From: SCUS01 sp966211675
Lineage (GTDB): Bacteria; Myxococcota_A; Polyangia; Polyangiales; Ga0077539
Reading direction: 5' to 3'
Length of the DNA stretch: 21,866 bases
NCBI GenBank assembly: GCA_966211675.1
Contig: CBIHPK010000143.1
Location: forward strand, 1 to 21,866
In this document: piece after piece, positions 8,953-16,249 of the stretch
Layout: each line of letters starts with the position of its first letter
How positions within the stretch are numbered: the stretch's first letter is position 1
The notes under the pieces: generated by a model
Told to the model about the DNA's origin: nothing
Databases searched by the model: none
Seen by the model: the letters and a program-made list of their open reading frames with translations, nothing else
Made by a program: the position numbers and the translations under genes

Positions 8953-9555
8953 ATGATGTCCTTCGAGAGCTTTGTCCGGCTCGGCTGGAGCTTCTTCCGG
9001 ACCGTGCTCCGCGGTCTCTTCCCGCGGCGCTCGCAGCTCGCCCGCTTCGAGGCCCAGTATCGTCCCGACGGCGTGCTCAGCACCGATCCCCCGGAGGTCG
9101 CGGTGCAGGACGGGGCGCAGCGCTGCTTCGCCTGCGGGGCCTGCGACGTGGCGGCGCTCGAGCGCGGGGAGTTCGGCGCCCTCGGACCGCTCGGCCCCAT
9201 GGCCTTCGTGGTGGGCGTCTCCCGTCAGGCGGGCATCGAGCTCGGGGTGGCCGACGAGCTCCCGGCGGCGCTGCTCCAGGCGCTCACCGAGGCCTGCCCG
9301 GTGCGCGTCCCCTTCGTGCCGCTGGTCGAGCTCGTCCGCCGCCGGCGCGCGGAGGCTGAATGTTTCGCCCTCGCCCCGGCATCCCACGCCCGCCCACCCC
9401 CAGGAACCACAACACCCCGGCCCCCACCCCCCCGCGCCGCGCCCCGCCGCGCCACCCGCGCGGGCGGGGGATGCGGTGTGGGCGGCAGGTGGGCGGGATG
9501 GTCTACATCGCCGCCGGGGTCGAGGAGACCCGCGCCGCGGGAATGGCCGCGCTGA
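8953..9555 (+). CDS. Unrecognised small protein with CxxCxxC motif (possible Fe-S or zinc site)
   Basis: I do not recognise this family. The open frame codes for 200 residues, but only about the first 135 have normal codon use. The N terminus has an amphipathic or weakly membrane-associated stretch (FVRLGWSFFRTVLRGLFP, 7-24). Residues 57-65 are RCFACGACD, with C58, C61 and C64, and a fourth cysteine occurs in EACPVRVPF (C115). Three spaced cysteines plus a distal Cys-Pro resemble the layout of a [4Fe-4S] ferredoxin-like site, but a zinc site is equally possible. After about residue 135 the sequence becomes Pro/Arg/Gly-rich and third positions lose their GC bias, while the frame of the next gene gains it; the true end may be near 9359 if there is a frameshift. 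ATG 8953 follows a TAGACT element; ATG 8956 is equivalent. It probably shares a transcript with the membrane protein downstream. Confidence 0.65.
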   Translation: MMSFESFVRLGWSFFRTVLRGLFPRRSQLARFEAQYRPDGVLSTDPPEVAVQDGAQRCFACGACDVAALERGEFGALGPLGPMAFVVGVSRQAGIELGVADELPAALLQALTEACPVRVPFVPLVELVRRRRAEAECFALAPASHARPPPGTTTPRPPPPRAAPRRATRAGGGCGVGGRWAGWSTSPPGSRRPAPREWPR

Positions 9556-10955
9556 TGATGGAGTACGCCGCCTGGATCGCCCTGCTCGGGGTCGCGATGG
9601 CGCGCTCCCCACAGGGCGTGCTCCGGGTGAGCGACCCCTACCTGATGCTGCTGGGCCTGGGCTTCAACTTCCTCGTCTACCCGTCGATCATCTGGCTGCA
9701 CGGCGCCGACATGGAGCGCCAGTGGTACGAGTTCGGCCGCATCCGGATGGACATCTTCGTGCAGCTCCAGGGGCTGCACGTGATGTTCATGGTGGCGCTG
9801 AGCGCGCTCTATTTCGCCATCGCCCCGCGGCACCGCTTCCGCTTCGAGGCGCGCGACGCCGACGCCCCCCTGCCCGACGGCCGCCCGTGGATCGTCATCG
9901 GCCTGCTCCCGGTGATCTACGCCGCCGCGCAGCGCCTCATCACCACCGGCACCCTCGCGGCCACGAAGACCTACGGCGAGGCGTGGACCACCGACTACGC
10001 CGAGATCAGCGCGGTGCACGCCGAGGGCGGGAGCGCGCTCGTGGCCGCGCAGTTCGTGGGCAAGGTGTGGTTCCTCCCGTGGCTGGCGCTGGGCATCGGG
10101 GAGGGGCTGTTGCTCGCGAAGCTGCTGAGGGATCGCCGACGCCTGCCGCTGGTGCTCTTCGCCCTGCAGGCGCCGGTGCTGCTCTTCCTCAACTCCGGCG
10201 GGCGCAGCGTCATCGCGGCCCCCTTCCTCATCGCGGTGCTCGTGGCCGACGTGCTGGTCGGCCCCATCAAGTGGCGCTGGGTGCTCAGCATCGGCGCCGT
10301 CGCGATGGTGGGCCTCAACTTCTTCGGCATCTACCGGGCCTACCGCGACCGCGATTTCGGCGAGGCCTTCGCCCTGGCCAACGAGGAGTTCGGCAACGTC
10401 TCGCGCAGCGAGGCCGTCTCCGCCGAAGGGCCCATCATGCTGGTGAAGGAGCACTTCTCCATCGCCTGGACGGACGCCAACAACTACACCCGCGGCCTGT
10501 CGTACTTCACCGAGTCGATCCTCGCCCTGCTGCCCCAGCAGATGGTCCCCGACAAGCTCCGCTTCATGAACACCACGAACTTCCTGTCGAGGGAGTTCCT
10601 GGGGCGCGCGGCGGACATCGGCGGCGGCGTCGCCGGGGCCATCATCGCGGACGGCTACATGATCGGCCGCGAGCTCGGGGTGATCGTCCTGGGCGCGGTG
10701 CTGGGCGCGATCGCCGGAGCGATCAACCGCGCGCTGAGCTGGAGCGGCCATCGTGACGGGGCGCAGCCGATGCTCTGGCAGGTGGTGCTGCTGGTGTCGT
10801 GGTCGTCGCAGAGCATCCCCTTCTATCGCAACGACCTCTCGTCGGTGATCTCGCAGCTCCTCTCGGTGGTGGGCATCCCCGCGGTGCTCTTCGCGGCGTG
10901 GGCGAGCCTCTCGCCCCGGAGCCGCTGGACCCGCCGGGTCTCCACCTCGGCGTAG
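9360..10955 (+). CDS. Polytopic membrane protein, Wzy-like oligosaccharide repeat-unit polymerase (putative)
   Basis: Up to 531 residues, with roughly ten or more hydrophobic segments, for example MLLGLGFNFLVYPSIIWL, IVIGLLPVIYAAAQRLI, LVLFALQAPVLLFLNSGGRS and ELGVIVLGAVLGAIAGAI. Near residues 400-450 the order FLSREFLGRAADIGGGVAG, then IIADGYMIGRELGVI, resembles the loop of Wzy/oligosaccharide repeat-unit polymerases (typically GxGxSxIAEAYxNFG), which join lipid-linked repeat units in the periplasm. Similarity is judged by eye, so the function is tentative. Start: GGAGG at 9351-9355 lies four bases before ATG 9360, and this frame has the best GC3 from there on, but the first 46 residues are Pro/Arg-rich and overlap the previous frame by 196 bases. 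ATG 9498, with AGGTGG five bases before it, is the alternative and would begin just ahead of the first membrane segment. Confidence 0.72.
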   Translation: MFRPRPGIPRPPTPRNHNTPAPTPPRRAPPRHPRGRGMRCGRQVGGMVYIAAGVEETRAAGMAALMMEYAAWIALLGVAMARSPQGVLRVSDPYLMLLGLGFNFLVYPSIIWLHGADMERQWYEFGRIRMDIFVQLQGLHVMFMVALSALYFAIAPRHRFRFEARDADAPLPDGRPWIVIGLLPVIYAAAQRLITTGTLAATKTYGEAWTTDYAEISAVHAEGGSALVAAQFVGKVWFLPWLALGIGEGLLLAKLLRDRRRLPLVLFALQAPVLLFLNSGGRSVIAAPFLIAVLVADVLVGPIKWRWVLSIGAVAMVGLNFFGIYRAYRDRDFGEAFALANEEFGNVSRSEAVSAEGPIMLVKEHFSIAWTDANNYTRGLSYFTESILALLPQQMVPDKLRFMNTTNFLSREFLGRAADIGGGVAGAIIADGYMIGRELGVIVLGAVLGAIAGAINRALSWSGHRDGAQPMLWQVVLLVSWSSQSIPFYRNDLSSVISQLLSVVGIPAVLFAAWASLSPRSRWTRRVSTSA

Positions 10956-10973
10956 CGCCGGCCGCGTGGCGCT
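10954..10973 (+). terminator. Weak stem-loop after the polymerase-like gene
   Basis: AGCGCC at 10954-10959 can pair with GGCGCT at 10968-10973 around an eight-base loop. It overlaps the TAG stop codon and is followed by only one further T, so it is at best a weak or Rho-assisted terminator. Position between two genes that appear to have separate promoters is the main support. Confidence 0.25.
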
Positions 10974-11002
10974 TCAGGCCCGTCCGGTCCCCCGGATGGT
11001 GT

Positions 11003-11008
11003 TAGCGT
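11003..11008 (+). promoter_or_regulatory. Putative -10 element (TAGCGT), leaderless spacing to the ABC operon
   Basis: TAGCGT (TANNNT class) ends eight bases before GTG 11017, and the intervening bases contain no Shine-Dalgarno sequence. This supports GTG 11017 as the start of the first ATPase gene instead of the upstream ATGs at 10966 or 10996. No good -35 box is visible. Confidence 0.45.
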
Positions 11009-11016
11009 CCGCCGCC

Positions 11017-11937
11017 GTGAAGCTGCGGGTCCGATCGCTGTCGCGACGCTACGAGGGGGTCACCGCCCTCGACGACGTCACCCTCACGATCCCGGAGGGG
11101 CGCACCGCCCTCCTGGGACCCAACGGCGCGGGCAAGTCCACGCTGCTCAAGTGCGTGCTCGGCCTCGTGCGCCCGACCAGCGGCGACATCGAGGTGCTGG
11201 GCATCGACCCCCGCCGTGACCCGCTCGGGGTGCGCGCCCGCATCGGGTACATGCCCGAGGACGACGCCCACCTGCCCGACCTCACCGCGGTCGAGCTCTG
11301 CGCGTACGGCGCCGAGCTCGCGGGACTGCCCCCCCGCGAGGCCATCGACCGGGCCCACGCGGCGCTCTTCTACGTCGGCCTCGACGACAAGCGGTACATG
11401 CCCGTGCAGGGCTACTCCACAGGCCTTCGGCAGCGCACCAAGCTCGCGGCGGCCATCGTGCACGACCCGGAGCTGCTCTTCCTCGACGAGCCCACCAACG
11501 GGCTCGACCCGGCCTCTCGCGAGGAGATGCTCTCGCTCATCGCCGACCTGCGAGACCGCCGCGGGTGCAGCGTGGTGCTCTCCACGCACCTGCTCGCGGA
11601 CGTCGAGCGCGTGTGCGACCACGTCGTGGTGCTCAGCGCCGGCAAGGTGGTCGCCGACGCGCCGCTGCGAGAGGTGCTGGGCGCGGGCGACGGGCGCTAC
11701 CTGGTGCGGGTCAAGCCCGTGGCCGAGCGCTTCGAGGGCTTTGAGCGGGCGCTCAGCGACCTCGGCTGCGAGAGCGCCCCCTCTCCCGACGCCCGCGGCG
11801 AGTGGATCGTCCGCCCCGCCTCGCCCGACGACCCATCGCCCATCTGGGAGGCCGCCCTGCGCGCGGACGTCCAGGTGCGCCACCTCGCCCTTCGCAAGGC
11901 CTCGCTCGACGAGGCCTTCCTCCGGCTGCTCGCGTGA
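11017..11937 (+). CDS. ABC transporter ATP-binding protein (ABC-2 exporter type), first pair
   Basis: A 306-residue nucleotide-binding subunit. Walker A GPNGAGKST is at 34-42, the signature region YSTGLRQRTKLA at 133-144 (a GLRQR form instead of LSGGQ, common in ABC-2 ATPases of the CcmA/NosF type), Walker B LLFLDEPTNGLD at 153-164, and the switch histidine in STH at H191. The Q-loop glutamine is glutamate (YMPEDD, E81), also usual in this branch. About 100 residues follow the ATPase core and may form a regulatory domain. GTG 11017 is preferred because of the TAGCGT element and because the ABC core begins two residues later; the frame is open to ATG 10966. Its stop overlaps the permease GTG (GTGA). 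It would energise export across the inner membrane by the permease encoded next; the cargo is unknown. Confidence 0.92.
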   Translation: MKLRVRSLSRRYEGVTALDDVTLTIPEGRTALLGPNGAGKSTLLKCVLGLVRPTSGDIEVLGIDPRRDPLGVRARIGYMPEDDAHLPDLTAVELCAYGAELAGLPPREAIDRAHAALFYVGLDDKRYMPVQGYSTGLRQRTKLAAAIVHDPELLFLDEPTNGLDPASREEMLSLIADLRDRRGCSVVLSTHLLADVERVCDHVVVLSAGKVVADAPLREVLGAGDGRYLVRVKPVAERFEGFERALSDLGCESAPSPDARGEWIVRPASPDDPSPIWEAALRADVQVRHLALRKASLDEAFLRLLA

Positions 11938-12875
11938 ACCCGATGGCCCACTCCCCGCCCGCCCCGAAGCCTGCTCCCTCCCCCGCCGGGGTGGTGCACT
12001 CGCTCGCGTACACCCGCTACACCGGGGCGCGGCGCTCGCCCGCGCTGGTGCCGCTGGTCATCGCCCGCTACGCCCTCATGGCGCAGCTCCGGCAGCGGGG
12101 CGTGAAGGTGGCGCTGCTGCTGGGCCTGCTGCTGCTCACGGTCTTCGCCGCGGCCATGGGCTTCAAGTGGGCGCTCCCCGCCATGGTCGCCTCCTCCGGC
12201 TTCGGAGGCGGCGCCAGCACCGGTCCGCAGCTCGCGGAGATCGTCCGCGAGGGCGAGGCCGACGTGCTGACCATGACCTTGCGAGCGCAGTTCCTGCCGG
12301 TCTTCCTGCTGCTGCTCTGGTGCGGAGCGGGAGCCATCTCCGCCGACCTGATGGCGGGGGCCTTCCAGTTTCACTTCTCCCGGCCGGTGAGCCCGGCGCG
12401 CTACCTCGCGGGGCGAATTCTGTCGGCCTCGGGGTGGGCCCTCGTCCTCTCCATGGCGACGCTCACGGTGCTCTGCATCGAGCGCCTCGCCTTCCAGTCC
12501 ACGCCCCTCGGGGCCGCTCGCGCCTTCGGGCTCGGTGCCGTCGCCGTGCTGCTCGAGCTCACCTCCATGTCCGCGGTGGCCCTCGGGGTGTCGTCCCTCA
12601 CGCGCCGCAAGGGGCTCTCGCAGGCGATGTTCGCGGCCATCGTCTTCGCCGGGTGGGTGCTGTTTCGCAGCCTCGGGGCGCTGCTCCGGGCCCCGTGGGT
12701 GAAGACCCTCGACCTCGTGTCGTGCGTCGACGCGATGGTCTCGCAGTTCAACCACGACTCGCCCCTGCACGGCGCGCAGGCGGCCATTCCCGCCGTGGCG
12801 TGGCTCGTCTGGACGGCCGGGTCGCTCGCCCTCGCGGGCTGGCGTCTGTCCCGCGCGGAGGTCAACCGGGGATGA
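11934..12875 (+). CDS. ABC-2 type permease, first pair
   Basis: A 313-residue membrane protein with about six hydrophobic segments, among them VALLLGLLLLTVFAAAMGF, FLPVFLLLLWCGAGAI, ILSASGWALVLSMATLTVLC and AVAWLVWTAGSLALAGW. The pattern HFSRPVSPARYLAGRILS after segment two is the usual cytoplasmic coupling region of ABC-2 permeases (compare FVRPMARPTALLGEWIG in the second permease). A large loop between segments one and two (about 45 residues) would be periplasmic. GTG 11934 overlaps the ATPase stop by four bases; ATG 11943 is an alternative start three codons later. The N-terminal 25 residues are rich in proline and alanine. Together with the ATPase before it, this makes a complete half-set exporter; substrate unknown. 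Confidence 0.85.
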   Translation: MNPMAHSPPAPKPAPSPAGVVHSLAYTRYTGARRSPALVPLVIARYALMAQLRQRGVKVALLLGLLLLTVFAAAMGFKWALPAMVASSGFGGGASTGPQLAEIVREGEADVLTMTLRAQFLPVFLLLLWCGAGAISADLMAGAFQFHFSRPVSPARYLAGRILSASGWALVLSMATLTVLCIERLAFQSTPLGAARAFGLGAVAVLLELTSMSAVALGVSSLTRRKGLSQAMFAAIVFAGWVLFRSLGALLRAPWVKTLDLVSCVDAMVSQFNHDSPLHGAQAAIPAVAWLVWTAGSLALAGWRLSRAEVNRG

Positions 12876-13810
12876 GCGCGGTGCTGGAATTCGTGGGCGT
12901 CTCCAAGTGGTACGGCGCCGTGCTGGGCCTGCGCGACGTGAGCCTCCACATCGGGCCGGGGATCACCGGGCTGCTCGGGCCCAACGGCGCGGGCAAGAGC
13001 ACGCTGTTGAAGTGCATGACGGGGGAGGTGCGGCCGAGCCGGGGCGAGGTGCGGATGTTCGGCCGCCAGGTGCCCGACCCGGAGGTGTTCCGCCGGCTCG
13101 GGTACGCGCCGGAGATCGAGGTGTTCTTCGAGGAGCTGACGGGCCGAGAGTTCGTCGCCCACCTCGCGGAGATCTCCGGCTTCGCTCGCGCCGAGGCCGA
13201 CCGCCGCGCCGCCGCGGTGCTCCAGCGGGTGGGCCTGGAGTCGGCCATGAACCGACGGGTGAGCACCTACTCCAAGGGCATGCGGCAGCGCACCAAGCTG
13301 GCGCAGGCGATCCTGCACGAGCCCGAGGTGGTGCTGCTCGACGAGCCGATGACGGGCCTCGACCCGCTGGGGCGAGCGCAGATGGTGGCGCTCATCCAGG
13401 AGATCGGCGCCGAGGGGCGCACGGTCATCGTGTCGAGCCACATCCTCGACGAGGTCGAGGTGATGACCCGGGAGATCGTCGTGCTCTATCAGGGACAGCT
13501 CCTCGCTCAAGGGGACCTGCACGCCATCCGCGGGCTCATCGACCGGCACCCGCACCACCTCGCGCTGCGCACGCCGAAGCCGCGCGAGCTCGCCGCCGCG
13601 CTCTCCCGGGAGGACTTCGTGGTGGCGCTGCGCTTCGAGGGCAGCGAGCAGCTCATGGTGGAGACCCGCGACCCGGACCGCTGCTACTCCGCGGTGCCTC
13701 GCATCGCGAAGGAGCACGACGTGCCGCTGCTCTCGCTCACCTCGCCGGACGACAACCTCGCGGCGGTGTTCCGCTACCTGACGCTCGGCGCGAGAGGGGG
13801 TTCGGCGTGA
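12872..13810 (+). CDS. ABC transporter ATP-binding protein (ABC-2 exporter type), second pair
   Basis: A 312-residue ATPase. Walker A GPNGAGKST is at 36-44, YSKGMRQRTKLAQAI at 133-147 is the signature region, LLDEPMTGLDP at 155-165 is Walker B, and SSH carries the switch histidine. The position of each motif from residue 133 on is the same as in the first ATPase of this operon, which points to paralogy by duplication, although the C-terminal domains have diverged. The Q-loop again carries glutamate (YAPE, E81). ATG 12872 overlaps the stop of the first permease (ATGA), and the stop overlaps GTG 13807 (GTGA). The protein could pair with either permease; order suggests the one that follows. Confidence 0.92.
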   Translation: MSAVLEFVGVSKWYGAVLGLRDVSLHIGPGITGLLGPNGAGKSTLLKCMTGEVRPSRGEVRMFGRQVPDPEVFRRLGYAPEIEVFFEELTGREFVAHLAEISGFARAEADRRAAAVLQRVGLESAMNRRVSTYSKGMRQRTKLAQAILHEPEVVLLDEPMTGLDPLGRAQMVALIQEIGAEGRTVIVSSHILDEVEVMTREIVVLYQGQLLAQGDLHAIRGLIDRHPHHLALRTPKPRELAAALSREDFVVALRFEGSEQLMVETRDPDRCYSAVPRIAKEHDVPLLSLTSPDDNLAAVFRYLTLGARGGSA

Positions 13811-14532
13811 GCGCGGCGCTCTCCATCGCGCGGGTGTCGATCCTGCGGGCGGTGCGTCGGCCGAGCTCCTGGTGGCTCTCGGCGCTGGCCTTCCTCCCGG
13901 CCGCGCTGGGCGCGTGGCTCGGGGCGAGCGGCTACGACGCGCTCTCGGTCCCGGCGCCGCTGCTGGTCTACGTGGCCGCGCCGCTGCTGGTGATCCCGTG
14001 GGTGGCGGGCGTGCTCGGCGAGGCCTTCGAGCGGCGCACGGTGATCTACTGGTTCGTGCGGCCGATGGCCCGGCCCACGGCGCTGCTCGGCGAGTGGATC
14101 GGCGCGGCCGTCGCGGTGGGCACGGTGCTGCTCCTGGGCGGCGCGATGCTCGCGGTGGCCAACGCGCTCACCGGCAACGCGGCCATCTCCTCGCTGGCGC
14201 GCCTGCCGCTCGCGATGTTCGCCGAGGCGGTAGCGCTCGCGGGCTTCTCCGTGGGCGTAGGAACCCTCGCCCCGAAGCACCCGGTGTCCGTCGCGGTGGG
14301 CGCGCTCGCAGTCACCGAGGTGGCGCTGCCGTCGCTGTGGGGCCCGCTGCAGGTGGTGTCGCTCTCTCGGCACGTGCTGATCCTCGCCGGGGTGGACGCC
14401 TCGCCGCTGCTGCACAGCCTCGTCGGCGAGGCGCCGGCCTCCTCCGTGGGCGTGGCGGTGCTGGTGCTCGCGCTCTTCGTGGCGATCCCTCTGGGGCTCG
14501 CGGTGCGCACGGTGCTCGACCGCGACCTTTGA
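13807..14532 (+). CDS. ABC-2 type permease, second pair
   Basis: A 241-residue membrane protein with about six hydrophobic segments: WWLSALAFLPAALGAWLG, LLVYVAAPLLVIPWVAGVLG, AVAVGTVLLLGGAMLAVA, LAMFAEAVALAGFSVGVGTL, VAVGALAVTEVALPSLWG and VGVAVLVLALFVAIPLGLAV. FERRTVIYWFVRPMARP between segments two and three is the cytoplasmic coupling segment typical of ABC-2 permeases. It is shorter than the first permease because it lacks the large first periplasmic loop. The GTG at 13807 overlaps the preceding stop (GTGA). It is the last gene of the four-gene operon. The two permeases might form a heterodimer or two separate exporters; the sequence does not decide this. Confidence 0.83.
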   Translation: MSAALSIARVSILRAVRRPSSWWLSALAFLPAALGAWLGASGYDALSVPAPLLVYVAAPLLVIPWVAGVLGEAFERRTVIYWFVRPMARPTALLGEWIGAAVAVGTVLLLGGAMLAVANALTGNAAISSLARLPLAMFAEAVALAGFSVGVGTLAPKHPVSVAVGALAVTEVALPSLWGPLQVVSLSRHVLILAGVDASPLLHSLVGEAPASSVGVAVLVLALFVAIPLGLAVRTVLDRDL

Positions 14533-14594
14533 TCGGGACGGTGGGGGGCGGTGGCGGTGCTCGGGTGGCGGACGGGGGTGACGACGATGCCGCG

Positions 14595-14633
14595 CCCAAC
14601 GACGCCGCGACCCAACGACGCCGCGACCCAACG
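14595..14633. repeat. 16-base tandem repeat, 2.4 copies
   Basis: The unit CCCAACGACGCCGCGA occurs at 14595-14610 and again, identical, at 14611-14626, followed by the first seven bases of a third copy. It lies in the 186-base non-coding stretch between the second permease and the peroxiredoxin gene. No function is evident; slippage in a GC-rich spacer is the simplest origin. Confidence 0.85.
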
Positions 14634-14718
14634 CCTGCTCCCTTTCGTACCTCCTCGCCCGCGAGCAGCATCCCAGCTACAGGTTCCGCTCACTCCCGGA
14701 CTGGAGATCCCCCCTCCC

Positions 14719-15195
14719 ATGAGCCTCGGCATCGGCCAGATCGCACCCAACGCCTCGGGGCAGCTCCCCGACCACTCGACCTTCAGCGTCCACGGCGCGC
14801 GCGGCCGGACCCTGGTGCTCTTCTTCTATCCAAAGGACTTCACCGGCGGCTGCACCCGCGAGGTGTGCAGCTTCCGCGACGCCTTCGGCGAGCTCTCCGG
14901 CGAGGGCGGCGCTCGCGTCGTCGGCGTGAGCCGCGACGACGTCGAGACCCACAAGCGCTTCATCGCCGCGCACGGGCTCCAGTACGAGCTCGTGGCCGAC
15001 CCGGCCGGCGAGATGGCCGAGGCCTTCCAGGTCAAGCGCCTCGGCGGGCTCGTCTTCCAGAAGCGGGTCACCTACGTGATCGACGCGGCCGGAGTGATCC
15101 GCGGCATCTTCCACCACGAGTTCGCCATCGACTCGCACGTCGACGACGTGCGCCGCTGCCTGGCCTCGCTCCGCCCGGCCGCGCAGGGGGCTTGA
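14719..15195 (+). CDS. bcp: Thioredoxin-dependent peroxiredoxin, BCP/PrxQ family
   Basis: A 158-residue atypical 2-Cys peroxiredoxin that reduces hydrogen peroxide and organic hydroperoxides in the cytoplasm, recycled by thioredoxin. The active-site stretch LFFYPKDFTGGCTREVCSF has the PxxxTxxC motif with peroxidatic C45 and, five residues on, the resolving C50, the PrxQ arrangement. The conserved arginine region falls near KRVTYVIDAAGVI. Length matches the family. ATG 14719 is chosen because the family begins with a few residues before GQxAPxF; the open frame extends upstream to 14551 through the tandem repeat with no homologous content. A GGAG occurs 12 bases upstream, a long spacing. The glycosyltransferase gene follows 32 bases later, but a functional link is not evident. 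Confidence 0.92.
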   Translation: MSLGIGQIAPNASGQLPDHSTFSVHGARGRTLVLFFYPKDFTGGCTREVCSFRDAFGELSGEGGARVVGVSRDDVETHKRFIAAHGLQYELVADPAGEMAEAFQVKRLGGLVFQKRVTYVIDAAGVIRGIFHHEFAIDSHVDDVRRCLASLRPAAQGA

Positions 15196-15227
15196 ACTCC
15201 CGGCGCGATGCTGCCAACCAAGCGCCC

Positions 15228-16187
15228 GTGAGCGACCTGCGATTCAGCTTCATCGTCCCTGCGTACAACCGGGCGGGGATGATCCTCCGCGCGCTGGACA
15301 GCGTGCTCGCCTCCGGGCGCGACGACCTCGAGATCATCGTCATCGACGACTGCTCCACCGACGACACCGCCGCAGTGGTCGCCTCGGTGCGCGACCCCCG
15401 CGTGCGCCTGCTCCGGCAGCCCGTGAACCGCGGCGTCTGCGCGGCCCGCAACGCCGGCATCGACGCGGCGCGCGGCCGGTGGCTGGTCATGCTCGACAGC
15501 GATTTCGAGCTGCTCCCTGGGGGCCTGGACCTGCTCGCCGCGCGCTGCGACGCGGCCCCGCCAGACGTCGGATGCGTCGCCACCGTGTGTCGGTGGGACA
15601 ACGGGCCCGACACCCCCATCCCCACCCCGACCACCTCCGAGATCCTCGCCCTCCCGGCCTACCTGCGCTTCATCGCCACGCTCAGCGTGAGCGAGTGGTT
15701 CAACTGCTACCGCCGCGAGGTCTTCTCCACCGTGCGCTTCCCCGGAGGCCGCGCCTACGAGGCCAGCTTCCACCTCGCCGCCGCGAGGCGATGGCGCTTC
15801 TGGATGTGCACCGACCGCGTGGTGCTGATCCACACGGATGCGAGCAACCGCATCACGGCCTCGGCCCCGAGCGCCCTCGCCCGGCGCCAGCTCCGCGACG
15901 CCGCCGACGGAGCGGGCGACGCCGACGCGGTGGTGCGCGAGTGGGGGCCGCAGTTCCGCGAGCACGCCCCGGGGATCCTCACGCACTACGAGAGCAAGCG
16001 GGTGATGCAGCACCTGCTCGCGGGCCACCGGCTCGAGGCTCTCGACGCCTGGCTCCGCGGCGGCCCCGCGCTCCGTCGCTCGCCCCGCCTCGCGGCCTTC
16101 CTCGCGCTCGGGCTCATCGGACCTCGCGCCCTCGCATACACCCAGTCCTTCGCCTCCGACCTGCTGCGCCGTCGCCGAGAGGGCTGA
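15228..16187 (+). CDS. Family 2 glycosyltransferase
   Basis: A 319-residue GT-A fold glycosyltransferase that would transfer a sugar from a nucleotide-sugar donor on the cytoplasmic face of the membrane. FSFIVPAYNRAGMILRALDS is at the N terminus (6-25), the nucleotide-binding VIDDCSTDDT at 38-47, NRGVCAARNAGIDAARG at 67-83, and the metal-binding DSD in VMLDSDFEL at residues 90-92. The C-terminal third has weakly hydrophobic stretches (LAAFLALGLIGPRALAYT) that could bind the membrane. GTG 15228 is preferred since the domain begins five residues later; TTG 15192, which overlaps the peroxiredoxin stop, is an alternative. Acceptor and sugar are unknown. Together with the polymerase-like gene 4 kb upstream it hints at polysaccharide synthesis. 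Confidence 0.88.
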   Translation: MSDLRFSFIVPAYNRAGMILRALDSVLASGRDDLEIIVIDDCSTDDTAAVVASVRDPRVRLLRQPVNRGVCAARNAGIDAARGRWLVMLDSDFELLPGGLDLLAARCDAAPPDVGCVATVCRWDNGPDTPIPTPTTSEILALPAYLRFIATLSVSEWFNCYRREVFSTVRFPGGRAYEASFHLAAARRWRFWMCTDRVVLIHTDASNRITASAPSALARRQLRDAADGAGDADAVVREWGPQFREHAPGILTHYESKRVMQHLLAGHRLEALDAWLRGGPALRRSPRLAAFLALGLIGPRALAYTQSFASDLLRRRREG

Positions 16188-16195
16188 GGCACCCG

Positions 16196-16224
16196 GCGAC
16201 ACGGCCGCGGCGTCGGTCTACCCT
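16196..16224 (+). promoter_or_regulatory. Putative promoter (GCGACA, 17-base spacer, TACCCT)
   Basis: GCGACA (16196-16201) matches TTGACA at four of six positions, and TACCCT (16219-16224, TANNNT class) follows after 17 bases. Transcription would start near 16231 and give a leader of about 50 bases with a Shine-Dalgarno sequence, unlike the leaderless candidates elsewhere in the window. Confidence 0.4.
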
Positions 16225-16249
16225 GCGGCGCGCTCGCGTCCTCCGGTGG

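Noticed and set aside
9225..10751. Minus-strand open frame of 508 residues
   Set aside because: Antisense to the polytopic membrane protein; His/Glu/Gln-rich shadow without domains.
12401..13717. Minus-strand open frame of 438 residues
   Set aside because: Antisense to permease and ATPase genes with complete motifs; no recognisable family.
14551..14718. N-terminal extension of the peroxiredoxin frame back to GTG 14551
   Set aside because: It passes through the tandem repeat and poorly biased codons and precedes the normal family start at ATG 14719.
16188..16218. GGCCGCGG-type palindrome as a terminator after the glycosyltransferase
   Set aside because: Short self-complementary GC string without a loop or T tract; expected by chance.
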